DNA of 64,000 bases from Cerioporus squamosus (lineage: Eukaryota > Basidiomycota > Agaricomycetes > Polyporales > Polyporaceae), in NCBI GenBank assembly GCA_022592435.1, contig JABYQS010000187.1, positions 1 through 64,000 on the forward strand. Direction: 5' to 3'. Positions within the stretch are counted from its first letter, which is position 1. Each line of letters begins with the position of its first letter. The translations under genes were made by a program, and so were the position numbers. The notes below the pieces were generated by a model that saw only the letters and a program-made list of their open reading frames with translations, was not told the origin of the DNA and searched no databases. Of the stretch, positions 12,310 through 24,039 are shown one piece after another.

Positions 12310-12880
12310 GATGGCGAAGTTTGAGGCTCGTTGTTGTGGTCGATGTAGCTGCACCGTATGGTCATCTTTCGACTATTGCTTGGGTAAAGAGTAGTCGTAG
12401 CAGCCCCCGACGAGGCTGCGGCCATCGTTCGGGTATTGCTCGGGTAGCGGCCCCGACTGGCCTACGGTCATCGTCCTGGTACTGCTCGGGAACGGCGTAG
12501 TCGCAGCGGGCCCCGACGAGGCTATCGTCCTGGCAATGCTCGGGAAGGGGATGATCGTAGTTGCCTCCGGCTAGGCTGGGACCACGGACCTCGGAGACGC
12601 GGGGATGGGTTCGCTAACTCCTCAACGGGTCGACCAACCGTAGTTGCCCCCGGCGAGGCTGTGTCCATCGTCCTAGGGAGACATGGGGATACGTAGAAGG
12701 CGTGTTAGCTGGCTCCTCGACGAAATGACTGTATTTGCCCGAGTAGAGGCTGTCTTCGTCATCATGCTGCTCGAGACCGGAATACTCGTAGTCGCCCTGG
12801 ACAAGAATGCGGCCATCGTCCTCGGAGACACGGTAGAAGGCGTGTTAGCTGGTCCTCCTAGACGAGATGAACATAACTGG
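12310..12880 (+). repeat. Degenerate GC-rich minisatellite
   Basis: Imperfect units of about 50-60 bp recur, with the shared words cccgacgaggct, catcgt, tgctcggg and gtagtcg. A second, larger unit containing tagaaggcgtgttagctgg appears twice (near 12691 and 12834). Translation gives hydrophobic Val/Ala/Leu-rich peptides without a conserved frame. Confidence 0.7.
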
Positions 12881-13457
12881 TAGCATAGCGGACTCGCGAG
12901 CTGGATCCGAACTGCACTGTCGATCCCACTGCATACACCCACGGCGATCACACGGAGTGTTTCTCATGCATATACGAACGTATATCTGAAACTCAACGGC
13001 TCCGACACGGGACGAGACCCAGATACGCCCCGGGGCGACTGCTCAGACGCCCACCAGGAGACTGCGCCAGCAGATAACCACGAAACCCTATCTCCCGCAG
13101 TACACACGCATGCGAGATGCCGCCGACTACCCGCGCAAGAGGGATCGAGAGAACGAAAAAGGGGGAAAGGAGAGGAGTATGTGTCCTTGAACGAAGGTTC
13201 AAAGCCGACGACTACCCACGAGGACGGAGCAGAGACGCGAAGACATCCTCAGCGTTTCTCATTCAGTCGCCGTAGGCAGTCGTCTGCACCACAGGTATGT
13301 CCTGTAGATATATGAGGGTCGTCAACAGCGTCTCTGTGGCCCTTCTCGTAAGCGTTGACTTCCTTCGCATGCGTTCTCGCCGACAAGCAGCTTGAATGAG
13401 CGTGTCGAAGACGTTAGGAAGGCCCTCCAAGCTCGCCTATCCCAAATGTGACCACCG
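12881..13457 (+). repeat. 575-bp dispersed direct repeat, copy 2
   Basis: Same orientation as 5166-5740. It begins directly at the end of the minisatellite and stops where the sequence diverges near 13457. A poly-G run (13555) lies just beyond. Confidence 0.85.
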
Positions 13458-15373
13458 GGCTCGCACGCCTCGACTGCGAAGTTTGTCTCAGGTGTGACGG
13501 GCCTGCCCGCAGCGCATATCCGCAATGTTGTATGCATCTGCAATGATGATTGGGGGAGGGGGGGGGGACATTACGATAACTCACAGAGCGAGAGGAAACC
13601 GTGATAGACGGTTTCAAGTCCGTCACAAACACGACAGGTCGTCTCTCCTCCTACAGCCTTCCTCCCTTGCGAGTCGGTCCGTATTGAGGAGGTCGTCCCG
13701 GGGAACTACGGCCTCGCCTTTCATTGACGCCTTCACCCATGTCCGCGAGGAGCAGCAGCCCCATCATTGGGTTCTGGCGGTGGATGGGGTAGTCAAGGCG
13801 ATCAGGCTGCAACCGCTCTCAGGTCGGTGTGCGTCGAGCCGCGGACCTGACGGCGCAGTGCGCGACCGACAGCAGAGGCGGCGCGGGGGGCCATGGTCAT
13901 AGCTCGATGCGACAGTCGTCCGGGCTGCGTAGAAGTGAGGTGGCACAGGGGAAGGCGAGGTCATGCAGGCCCGCGGACGTGCTACAGACAAGACGATGGA
14001 CATAGATGAGTACTGGTGCGAGGATACTGGGAGAAGGGGGAATCGGTATTGGAGGAACAGACTTGTAGCTACGCCATGTCGACGTACTCACCTAGTAGCA
14101 TCGTCAACCGTCTATAGGATCCCTCCACGCCCACCCGCCGCCACCACCTGTGCTCTCCGAGTCGTAGCGACATCCTCCATGAATATACTTGTTGAAAGTG
14201 GCAGGATCGTGTACTGCCCCACGCGGTTCATGGTTCCCGCAGGCTCTCAATGATAATTGGCTGCGAGTCCGGGACAGACCTATTGAGATGGCGGCCAGAG
14301 CGCAAGGCAGAAGGCTCGGCGACGGATACAAGTCGAAGATGGGGGCAGACCGATAGTAAGCAGAGAGCGAGAATTCAGCCCCAGTGCGTAACGCTTCGGG
14401 TAGCGAGCTTCCATAACCGCCAAGGCTTAATATTGGTCCGTGGTGCCGTCCAGTCGCCGTGGCCCACTCCGACTCGTACCTCGAGCTCGTACGTGGTCTT
14501 GGATCCTGTCTGGTCGTGGCCATGCATACTATGTGGTCGAACGGAAGAAGGAAGTAGGCGCCGGACGGAGGCCGCGGCCTCCCGGACCGACTCCCCCCGC
14601 CTCGCAGCTCGTCCACTTTGTACGATCCGACAAGTCGTATGTCTTCAGAAGACGGTGACTAGGCGGTGACCGGTGCCCGCGCATCGTCGCCGGGAGACAT
14701 AGAATAATGCTTGTCCGGAGAGACATGCATGTCCCGCGAGTGTCGTGGCAAAGCGCATGCTGCTGTTTCACTGACCTTGGCGTGGTCCTAAAAGTTTGAA
14801 TCCTTTTAGTGTGTCCCCTGCCACGCGTCCCGCTCCCGCCGACGCGTTCCCTTCCATGTACGGGCTTGGTACGGGGTCTAGATCTCAATGTGCGAGCCCT
14901 CCTTTTTGCGCTATGAGCGCCCGCCATCGGACGACCTTGAGTAAAGACAGGAAGCGCAGGGAACATGAAAGCCACTCTGTATATACCTCCTTTGTGATGC
15001 GGAAGCCTAGAAGAATATGATCACGTCTACTGTGCAGAGGAAGGGCTTGCGCGTACATTGACAAAGACCGGTGCCACAAAGGCGCTCGAGTCGGTCAATC
15101 TCCATTTGACGAATATTGTCCTGGCATGCACCTGTTGGGCACCAGGGCAGTGTTTGGCGCAGGACCGGCCCGGCATTTCAGACGGCGTTCTCAGCTCGTT
15201 TGGTTCTTGACGGTGACAAACAGTACGTTGTTCAAGTTCGTGTGCGTACATTGTGCGCGTACATTCACAGTAGTAGTGGCAATCCACAGGGCAGGGTTAC
15301 GACCGAACTGGTAAACGTGACAATCGCTCTGAATGTGTTCATATGCGCCACTAGTACATGGCGCACGTAGCGG
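13458..15373. other. Unassigned
   Basis: Several open frames of 100-170 codons overlap on both strands (for example minus 14104-14616), which is expected of GC-rich DNA. None has a motif or splice pattern I trust. Confidence 0.3.
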
Positions 15374-15381
15374 TATATAAA
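15374..15381 (+). promoter_or_regulatory. TATA box for the 15.5-kb gene
   Basis: TATATAAA, 162 bp upstream of the proposed ATG at 15536. The distance fits a 5' UTR of about 130 nt. Confidence 0.55.
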
Positions 15382-15535
15382 CACCCTGCTGGCACCATGT
15401 GAGGCATTCACAACTCGTGCAACCTCAGACACTCAGTATGTGCATTTTCCTACCGTCCATCTCCATTCAATATTGTGTCTGACGTGTATCTTTCCCAGGT
15501 TTGGACAGGCCCTTCAACCTGCAGCTCGTCGCAAC

Positions 15536-16227
15536 ATGCCAGCCCGGCTGCCAAAACCAAGTGAGTATCCCCCGTCTCATATCTATTCCCGGCTTGGCTG
15601 CTGAGAGCTATAATTTTCCTTTCAGTAGCTGCAATGCTCCTCGGGGCAGGCACCTCCCTATTCAAAGATCAGATGGCCGCGGATATCTATTTCCAGTATA
15701 TCTGGACTGCCCTCGGCGTTGTGTTCCGCATCGCACACGTTTGCGTTACCTACGGCATATCCGTCGTCCTGGTCCAAGTTGGTGTTTGCGCAGAGGCGGG
15801 CCAGCTGCCTGACGTCTGGCTTATCGACCCGGTGTCGCTGACTGCAATCATAGTCGATGACCAGGGCCCCGCCCACATGGACGTACATGGAGCCCCTCCC
15901 GACCTCCCGAATTCGGACGAGATTGATAACGGGCCGAACGCGTTCTACGAGATCAACGGCCTACTGGAGATGGCAAAGCCCGTGCCCTGGCACCACAAAG
16001 TCACTGTCAGGCTGGCCGCTAAAGCTGAAGACCGGTTGTTGCACTACCACCAACACGCACCCCGCAAGGGTCATGGTCCACCGCCACCCATCCTACCCCA
16101 GGCCGAAGGCAGCTATGCGGCGTTCAAGACACTCGGCTTCAGCACGCAAGTACAAAACTGTCGTCATGCGTACGATGTCATCGAGAAGTCCAAGCCACGG
16201 CGGCGACGTCGAGGAGAATCGGACTGA
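15536..16227 (+). CDS. Hypothetical protein, two exons
   Basis: Exons 15536-15560 and 15626-16227, joined across an intron with gtgagt and tttcag ends, give 208 aa starting MPARLPKPIAAMLLGAG. The N-terminal third contains a hydrophobic stretch (about residues 35-60, IWTALGVVFRIAHVCVTYGI) that could be a membrane segment or buried core. The middle is acidic, and the C-terminus ends in a basic cluster KSKPRRRRRGE that could act as a nuclear localisation signal. A clear TATA box lies upstream. No family is recognised. The clean intron and uninterrupted frame make a real gene likely. Confidence 0.6.
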
Positions 16228-18150
16228 CTGTCGGTTCTACATATCTACACATTCTACTACGTATTCCGCGTACATGTACATCTGTCATCTCCTGATCCCT
16301 TGAATATCTATTGTACCAATGGCACTCGCCTTCAGTGACGCGAGCATTGCAAGGTGTTCGTCACGAACGCTGTGGGCCGATGAAGTTGAGGACTCCACGA
16401 TCGCTGTCCAGTGCCGTTTCGCATAGTCGACTCGGGACGTTTCAGAACATCTGCCTCTTCTCTCGAAATATGCGAGCTTCCCGATGTCCCAGACAAGGTG
16501 CTACGACCCAACAAGTGCCCCGAGACTGCCTAGATCTAATACTCATAGAGCCTGCGCTCGCTCAGATCTCAGCTTGGGGCTGTCGGAACCCGCTGCACAC
16601 CGTCGACGCCAGCCTCCCGGCTCGGCTCGACCCCGCTTTAGACGGTATACGAACGCGGACATGCAGCAGAGCACGCCTACCACGGGGCGCTGTGCGGGCG
16701 CATGTGAACAGTTATGCGAGCGAGCTGAAGATGCCGCACGCCCGGTAGGATGCGTCTTTGTATTTCAGGCGTCTGAGAACACGGACTCGACTCCTGACAT
16801 CTGTGCCATTAAGATGCCAATATAAGTGTGCGAGCACGACGACGACTATGTTAACGGGACGCGAGTGCTCGCCTGGTGGCGCCATCAAGGCGCTCCAGTC
16901 TTTGATTCCCTGTCTTGGCTGCTACGCGGGCAAAGCACCGATGTGCGCGGGCTAGGTCTTAGATAGGCGGCTGGTACCTAGCGTGACGTCGTCAACGTGC
17001 ACGATGGAGCCCGGCAAGCAGGGATAAGGTACTCACCTGCGAAACCGCCCGAGTTGTTGCGACTTGAACATGAAGCAGGCATGGGTCTTCGCTTCGAAAC
17101 AAAAGGAAGAACCGCAAACTGGACGTGTACGGTGTTCTCGCGGCCTTCCTGGGCACCGTCTCAGAGCAGAGTGGGATAATGTGAAATGCTGAACAGCGTT
17201 TCAGACGGTGGACCCGGTAGGCAGCTGGGGCGTCACCACCGATACCGGACGACCCGAGTGCAGAAAATCTGTAGATCGTGTTAGAGTGACAGCGAACCTT
17301 GAAGAGAGCGACTTGCGGCCGAAGTAACACTCACAATGGGTACCGGACTTGCCCAGTGAGGGCAGCGACACTGAAGGCGTTTTGTAGCTCTGCTTGGCTC
17401 TGCGAGTGCGGCTCAAGCAAGAGCAATGTGGACACAGGTGGCGGCCATGCAAGTGCGAGTCGACCTTGGTCGACCTCGTAGTGGATGGGAGAGAGCCGTG
17501 GGAGTAAAGGGAGACCGAGTGGAAGAGCAGAGAGCGTCCAAGCTGAACGAGTCGTCGGCACACCACACCCACAGTGCCAAGACGCGGTGACAGAGAAGCA
17601 ATCGAGGAGAGATTGAGGACGCGCGCACGGCGGGCCGTTCTCGAGAGCAGCGGTCACCGGTCGAGCAGCCTCCTGCGCTTGAGGATGTGTACGCGAGGAG
17701 GCATGAGAACTAGTGCAGGTTTGCAAATGAGCGCGAAGGCATGCAGTGGCAGACGATTGAACTATATCGGCGCCGCCAAAACAAGTATCCTAGGTAGGCT
17801 CGCTTGCCAGCCTGTAGTTCCTCGTCCCTCAGAATACAGGCTGGTACGTCTTCGCAGGGGGGGTGGCAGTGAGGTACCGTGGGAACATCTTCTCTCGCTC
17901 TCAGTCCCTCGTCCACTTGGGACTCCAGGCTCAGCCAGAAATTGCGCGGTGTGGTAGATACACGACCCGGAGACCGTGGTCTCAGGGAACTTTGTCCACG
18001 ATCTCGGCAGCTTGGAGGACGAGAGAATGAGTTTTACGCAAGTGCTAGCGCCCGAGCTTCGAACTCCGATCGTTCCCACCAGCCAAACTTCGCACTCAGA
18101 AGTTCTCACGGGGGGTATCTGCGACCCCCCCCCTCAAGAGCTACAAGCCT
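16228..18150. other. Unassigned accessory DNA
   Basis: Short frames on both strands, none with a recognised domain. The longest (17331-17726 minus, 17574-17957 plus) overlap one another and share no codon signature with the supported genes. Confidence 0.3.
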
Positions 18151-18594
18151 AATCCTAGGGACGGGTGCGAACCAGTCCTGCGTGCATGTATGCTACATTG
18201 TGGATGAGAAGTCCAAGATGATACCAGGCGGGGTGTGCTGATGAGAAACGGATACCCAGCTGCTTGTGCAGCCCATCGATCACCGCAAAGCCCTCTTTCG
18301 TGAGCATCTTCGACCGGTTCTCCTGCATGACCCGCACGAACTCGCGGCGCGAGCGCCGGTTGTGCGTACTGCATGTGGAAGGTGCATTGCGATCGTAGAA
18401 GGCGTGAGATCACACTGCGAATCAATTTTGATAATTCGCGGCAATCTGACGAAGAGCCAAGGAACGCGCTCGCGACGGGCGGTGGGAGAGAGTGGGCGGG
18501 GTCGTTTGAGAGATGCGCGAAGCATCCAACGCCGCTCGACCGTCCGAATAGACGGCGTCGAGGATGTCGAAGGCGCAGATCTCGATGTCCACGG

Positions 18595-18740
18595 TGCTCC
18601 GCATGCGTCGGGATTAGCGGCGGTGACGTCGTCGTCTGCACGCCTTGCGAACCCGCAGGAATTGTCGCCCGTCGTGGTTGTTGAGGGTCTGGGTCTGGGT
18701 GTGCATGGTACTCCACATGCGTCCGGATGTGCAGCGCCTG
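18595..18740. repeat. Fragments of the 285-bp interspersed family
   Basis: Two blocks resemble the conserved 3' core of the family: about 18596-18650 in minus orientation (tgctccgcatgcgtcgg, then gtctgcacgccttgcgaa) and 18712-18735 (ctccacatgcgtccgga). Confidence 0.5.
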
Positions 18741-18839
18741 AGCTGCTCGCGCATCTGCTCCACGACACGGGAGGAAAACGTGAGCGGGAATGTCGCGTGC
18801 GCCTTGAGGCTTGAGATACTGCTTGTTCGGCTGCGTATT

Positions 18840-19170
18840 CCGGAAGCCCTCAATGACGTGCGTCGCGATGACGTGTCCTACACTGTCAACTCTGATTGGT
18901 CCGGCAATCGTCGACGTGCTGGTGAGGACGTCGATGATTTGGATGACTTCGTGCACGAGAGCGTGTGCTCGACGATATCTTGTTCGTGGCATACAGGAAG
19001 GGCTGTGAGAAGAGGATCAATCAGTCTTTGAGCTGACTACATGGAGACAGAAGAGGCACACGTACGTCGAGCAGCTGCCAGAGCTGTTCAAGTAGAATCC
19101 ATTCCTCGTCCGAGAGGATGACACAATGGAGACGGACGCCACGCGAGTCCGAGCTGACAACGGTGTATGA
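18840..19170 (-). pseudogene. hAT-type transposase C-terminal relic
   Basis: On the minus strand, a frame reads CVILSDEEWILLEQLWQLLD, then a probable intron (gtacgt...cacag), then PFLYATNKISSSTR. After a frame change, LVHEVIQIIDVLTSTS follows. The order LS-EEW-LL-QL..L, PFL-AT-IS, and a helix ending in IIDVLT is what fungal hAT transposases show before their dimerisation domain. The rest of the element is not visible, so this is an isolated decayed fragment. Confidence 0.45.
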
Positions 19171-19439
19171 GTTCTAGCGAGTTGACAGAACGAGGAGGAC
19201 GGTGGCCCCAAGGTCGGCCTCCCCTGCGAGGCGCGCGAGCTCAGCGCGGGGGGCTGTACTAGACCCCTGCGCGTGAGCATGTTGAGTTGACGGAGGAGGA
19301 GGAGAACCTGGCATGACTGAACGCAAGCCACCCAGCAGAGCTCAAGGCCGGGGGTCGTTAGCGAGTGGCACGAACGGGTGGCGGCAAGAGAGCAGGATGG
19401 CCGGGAGGGCTAGGAGGAAGCTTGCAATTGTCGCCGAGG

Positions 19440-19470
19440 GAGAAGGAGGAGGAGGAGGAGGAGGAGCACC
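19440..19470. repeat. (GGA)n microsatellite
   Basis: A run of gga triplets ending near 19467. Confidence 0.85.
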
Positions 19471-19849
19471 GTGTTCGGAGCGCCGAAGCGCCCCACGAAT
19501 CCCGCTTAGATAGCATTCCGAGACATACACCGTCGTTGTGTGTCACAGACCGAGTATGCGCACCGCCGCACAGCTCGAGACAATGAACGCACCGGTAGGA
19601 GTCGCTAGTCGCAGACCCAAATCCCCCTAGGACCTGGAGTCATACGATAGATTGTCACAACCCAACGATGTATGTTCGTAGGCCGGCCTGCGGGCATCCG
19701 CATCATTTGAAAGTATAACTACTATATAGGATACCACAGAGCCTACAGGGCTCTGAGCACAACTCTACGTCCTGTAGCGCACTGTCGCTTGGCACAGAGG
19801 AGAATGGGATTTCAATAAGGACATACTGCGCGAAAATTCCTAGCAATCG

Positions 19850-20420
19850 CTCCTTGCCCAGAGTGAAACTTGTTGAGCAACGCCATAGACGACAAACGGT
19901 GATAAGGATCGCGTGGCGCTGTCCGACCTTAAGGACAGCAAACGGGTCCTCGGACGTGAGGCCTTGCCAAGGAACCGAACGAGAGCTTCGCGCGAAGCGG
20001 GACTTAGTGTTTGGGTACGGTTGCTGTACGCAGGCCTGCGACAGAGGTTGGAGCGAAGTGACGTCGACTGAAGCGGGCGGACAGCAGGGGCAAACGGCGC
20101 GAGTTCTGAACGGTCCTGTGGAGGTCTTATGCGAGAGCGGGCAACTTCCCGCCTGCGCGCGTCGCGCGATAAGGGTCGCGAGCAGTCGATTGGTACGCAG
20201 GCATCGAGGACTTGCCTGGGAGGCTTCCGAGCGTGTATGCGCGGCGCGGCGGGAAGAGGCTGGTCAAGGCGGTCCAATGCATCCGAGAGCTTCAAGGCGG
20301 GACATGGCGGGGCTCGTCGCATTTGAGGAGGGCATGTGCTTTGCCTTCGATGGCTCCGCGATGCCGACAGAAGTGGCACTCACAACGGCCATGGGGTACG
20401 TCCCATGCAATGGGCAGCTC
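19850..20420 (-). pseudogene. Possible non-LTR retrotransposon tail with Cys/His cluster
   Basis: Around 20395-20260 on the minus strand one frame reads CECHFCRHRGAIEGKAHALL followed by KCDEP. This C-x2-C...H-x4-C pattern is common at the C-terminus of fungal LINE-type polymerases. The frame then meets a stop and continues as degenerate sequence for about 350 bp. No polymerase motif is present, so this is at best a 3' remnant. Confidence 0.35.
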
Positions 20421-20887
20421 TTGACACCCAAATGTAGGATGGTCGGAACCAGGGTTGACCGATGTTTCGGGAGTACTGCAAGATGTGCCCGTTGACGGGC
20501 GGGACTAGCCCATTTGCATGAACGTAGCATTTTACGTGCAGCGGTACAGGGCATGGACATCTGGACGATAATACATGCTAGTTATTGCACCGCGCTGCAT
20601 TGACGTACAAAGTGTCAAGGAGGAGGAGGATAGATCATAGCAGGAGGGATGGCATGAGAGAGGATCACTGCCGAGCAGAGGGGATAAGCGCCGTCATCCA
20701 GAGGTGGAGGCTGCCATCCATCGAGCTCTGGTCGATTGCGGGCTCGTTCCTCGGGCGGTGTACGTTGTACTCGTGCCGAGGGGGTAAGGCGAGGTGTCTA
20801 GAGTCTAGCAGAACGTGAGGGGAAGGAACTGAGGTGCGCGGAGCCTGATTCCTCTCGCCTCCTCCTGATCTCGAGAATCATCCGCAA

Positions 20888-20930
20888 ACCGCGGGCATCC
20901 GCATTCCGCAGGCATCCGCATACCGCAGGT
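20888..20930. repeat. GCAGGCATCCGC-type short tandem motif
   Basis: Three near-copies of gcgggcatccgc/gcaggcatccgc lie here, with four more at about 23564-23622 and one near 19685. Confidence 0.7.
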
Positions 20931-21049
20931 AACGAGAACGGGACACATACGGACAAGGGTGAGCTTGGTGAGGGAGGCGTGTGGCGTCATGGACGTTGGC
21001 CGGCTGGGAAGGCAAGTCGTACATAGATCAGGAGCAGATGTACTCTACA

Positions 21050-21310
21050 TATGGGGCAGGTCGAAGTGCCACCGCCGCCCGGCGGCGTCTCGGCGGATCG
21101 GTCCGGGTACGTGCGAGAAGCGGTGCGGCGCGTCCGCGTCGCATGCCCTTCGCCATCGCCCGCTCGCTGCCTGACTAGTCTTGAACATGTCCTCCTGCCA
21201 GCCTACCTCCTCCTTCGTAGACATCATAGTCGGGAAACAAGGCGTGCAGACGGGCAGTGGCATGCAGCTGCACGCTCCGGGCGCATACATACGGAGCACT
21301 GACCATGCCA
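21050..21310 (+). repeat. Short interspersed element (285-bp family), diverged copy
   Basis: It carries the family core caaggcgtgcagacgggcag, then cacgctccgggcgcatacat and ggagcactgacc. Upstream is a cctcctgccagcctac block also found in the 9.6-kb copy. Confidence 0.65.
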
Positions 21311-21319
21311 TCCATCACC

Positions 21320-21490
21320 CCACTTGACTAAAATGCATCGGCTGTGCTCCTGCCAGCCTCTCCTGTTGACGACGCTGGTCCTCACATCCGTGCTCGTCGG
21401 GAATGCAAGGCGTGCAGACCGGTGGCGGCATGCCGGACGCATGCGGAGCGCCGACCGCGCCGAGGCCACCACCTGGCTGTCGCCCTGGGT
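21320..21490 (+). repeat. Short interspersed element (285-bp family), partial copy
   Basis: Directly follows the previous copy in the same orientation: tcctgccagcctctcct, then aatgcaaggcgtgcagaccg and ggacgcatgcggagcgccga. Confidence 0.65.
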
Positions 21491-21649
21491 GATGAACATG
21501 GTCAGTCGTACTTACTCTCGTATCCTTCGAAAGCAGGCTAATGGTATCTGTGCAATGTTTACCAGCACACGGTTGCACCGGCAGGAGTGTCTGCCCTGCC
21601 GTGTCGATGGCGTCCAGTCAGCATGATCTCAAGCCATTGAACAGGCAGA

Positions 21650-23050
21650 CGAAAGCCGGGTCCGATCTACTCATTCAGTCCCGCGCAGAGCCATCTGAAC
21701 TGGAGGACGTGTAGAAGCAGTTCCGAGGTGTATCACATGGGAGGCGACGCAGCTGCTGCTGCGATAGCCAACGCTCAGCTCAAGGTGCTCACGGGTGCGT
21801 CGTTCGTTGTCAAGATCAAGGCCATAGTTCGCTCATACCACTTCCAGAGCGTCACCGCATGGTGCAACAAACGATCGTCGTTCGGAAGCGCGAGAATGAA
21901 GCACCGCTCAAGTGCGACGAGAACCTCTACGATCAGTATACGCGGATCAACGTCGGATGCAGCTGTATCGTTACGTCGGAATACTAGGAAGATGTGGGGG
22001 GTTCGTTGAAATCCGCGTTTCCCATGGATGTTAAAGCGCTGACATCGAGTCTGCACAGAGCATCCAAATGCGGCTGCTCGAGAAGAACAAGATACTCGCG
22101 GTAGTGCGCGACCATCTGTTCGACCTCGCGGCGAGAGCACAGAAGACCCTGGATAGATCAGGAGCCGTCGTCGTGTCCACCGTCAATCATAGTTGTCGGA
22201 TAACCAGAAGTACGTCCATACTCGACGTGGATAGTCACACAAAGCTGATGTCCGCTACAGCTAGAATCTCCGTCCTCAGATTACCCAGGAACGCAAACCT
22301 GTTCGCTGAGTGTCTCCGCAGAAGGCACATCGATGTCAAGGACTTGTGGAGGCAAGATAGAGAAGCTGTATGTCGAACGTGCAGCGACTTGCTGCCGAAC
22401 GCTGATCATGAGATGTCACAGACCGACTTCTTCACCGCCGCAGAGACAAGCAGCAAGCATCTTGAGGGCGTATTGAGCTGGTTCCGAGGCAGCTCCAGGA
22501 TAACGAGAGAACCTTACTGTATATGGGCATATATGGGCATTCGGCGGGTCTATGACGGGTGCGACCCCTCGCAGACGAAGACATGTCTCGCGAACCACAA
22601 CTAGAGGCGGTAGTTGTCGAGCTTTGGTTCGTGTTCTTACCGCACTCTGGATACATTATTGACATCGAAGTCTTGCCAGATCCGCACTCAAGGTTGCGCA
22701 AGTCGACCTCGCCGCTGCTCGTAGCCGAGTAGAACAGTTCCAGGAGATCGCGTGTGTAGTGCGAGATCGAGGTACTCGGAGGAGCGTCTGCAGAGCCCAC
22801 GCCGGGCTCCAACGAACCCGGGCGTCGGTCGCAGAGCATGCAGAGTGACCCGGGCCAGCTGGGAAGCTAAGGTGGCGCAGTAGGAGGAGCGCGTGAAGGT
22901 ACACCTTCATATGTTGCCTCTTAAGTTGGCTGAACGTGTATAGGCCTCGGAAGACCGAGGCACTCGCCAAACTTCGGCACACCGAGTCGATCAAGTCTGA
23001 CGAGGAGCAGCAGCAGAAGTTGTCGCAGAGGCCGGCTCCCGCTTGCGACG
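21650..23050 (+). pseudogene. Decayed coiled-coil gene family, copy 2
   Basis: Plus-strand counterpart of 5990-8360. The best-matching block (21800-21980 against the complement of 8000-8160) reads VVKIKAI, then in the next frame YHMVQQTIVVRKRENEAPLK. Later blocks are MRLLEKNKILAVVRDHLFDL, FFTAAETSSKHLEGVL and KTEALAKLRHTESIKSDEEQ. Stops and frame changes separate the blocks. The copies are clearly diverged at the DNA level. The ancestral gene is not recognised. Confidence 0.6.
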
Positions 23051-23059
23051 GTCGTCAGA

Positions 23060-24039
23060 CACCATTCACCTCTTCGCGCGCCGTCCATCCCTTCTCCGAC
23101 GTTGTCTGCGGTGGTTGGTGTGCTCCTGCAACGCATGTCGAAGTATCTCGCGCGGTCATGTCCCCCCCGTCGTCCGCTAATTGGTGGTTGATACGACGGT
23201 GTCGAGGGACTTGAGGAGAATGTCGGCGCCCTTTTGGACGTGTAGGAGCACTCCCTTGTGCGGATGGGCAGAGGCAGACCAGACCAGGGCCGGAGCGGTA
23301 TGGAGGTACTCCTCCCGGAGCGCGCTTAGCGCCGTCATCCACAATATGTCAATGGCGGTGGCGAATCCATCCCTTTGACGGGAGCCGACAGTATGCTATA
23401 ATCCATATTACTGTACAGGTAGATCGTAGGGCTGCATGGGTAGCAGGAGGAGCCCTGTAGTCAAGTGGAACGGCGTAGGAGGGCAGTTTAGTGGCCGGAG
23501 GGAGAACGGGCCGACGTGCGTCATCGAGAAGCCGTCGTCGACATGCTGTCTGGTATCTTCCGCATCCCGCAGGCATCCGCTGTACTAGTACGCAGGCATC
23601 CGCTGTACGCAGGCATCCGCAGTGGGGTAGTGGTCAGTGGGAGCTCGTTTGGAATCCTGCATGGAGTCGCCGCACTGCGTTAGCCGAGCATGTAAGTACA
23701 CGACGACGACCCACAGATGCGGAGCTATTTGACAGCTACGCACGGAGGACTTCGAAGGCATGTTGGTAGCAAATGTGCGTGTTAGTGACGCACTGTATGC
23801 GGCTTCTATCGGCGTAGTCCAAAGACGACATGTAGATGTGGGCGAACAAAGTCGCAAGCTAGACGATTTGTCCGCAAGGAATGAGGTGGGCTCGGCTCAT
23901 ACTCTTGCGAATGTCATGTTCACTTGCAAAAGTGCGGAGTAGATTTCAAGTTTTCGTGAGCCTTTAACCCTCAATACGCCCTCAACCGAGTTTTTGGTCC
24001 TCCTCAGCCGTGAACGCGGCGTGACCAAGAGTATACGAA
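23060..24039. other. Unassigned, with GCAGGCATCCGC repeats at 23564-23622
   Basis: Four near-copies of gcaggcatccgc within 60 bp are the only structure seen. No supported gene. Confidence 0.4.

Noticed and set aside
14104..14616. A 170-codon minus-strand ORF with a Gly/Ser-rich C-terminus
   Set aside because: It is overlapped by two plus-strand frames of similar length and has no motif, splice site or promoter support.
18141..18992. A 283-codon minus-strand ORF
   Set aside because: Its conserved-looking words lie in other frames, and its first part overlaps the hAT relic. Composition (Arg/His/Pro-rich) is that of a chance frame in GC-rich DNA.
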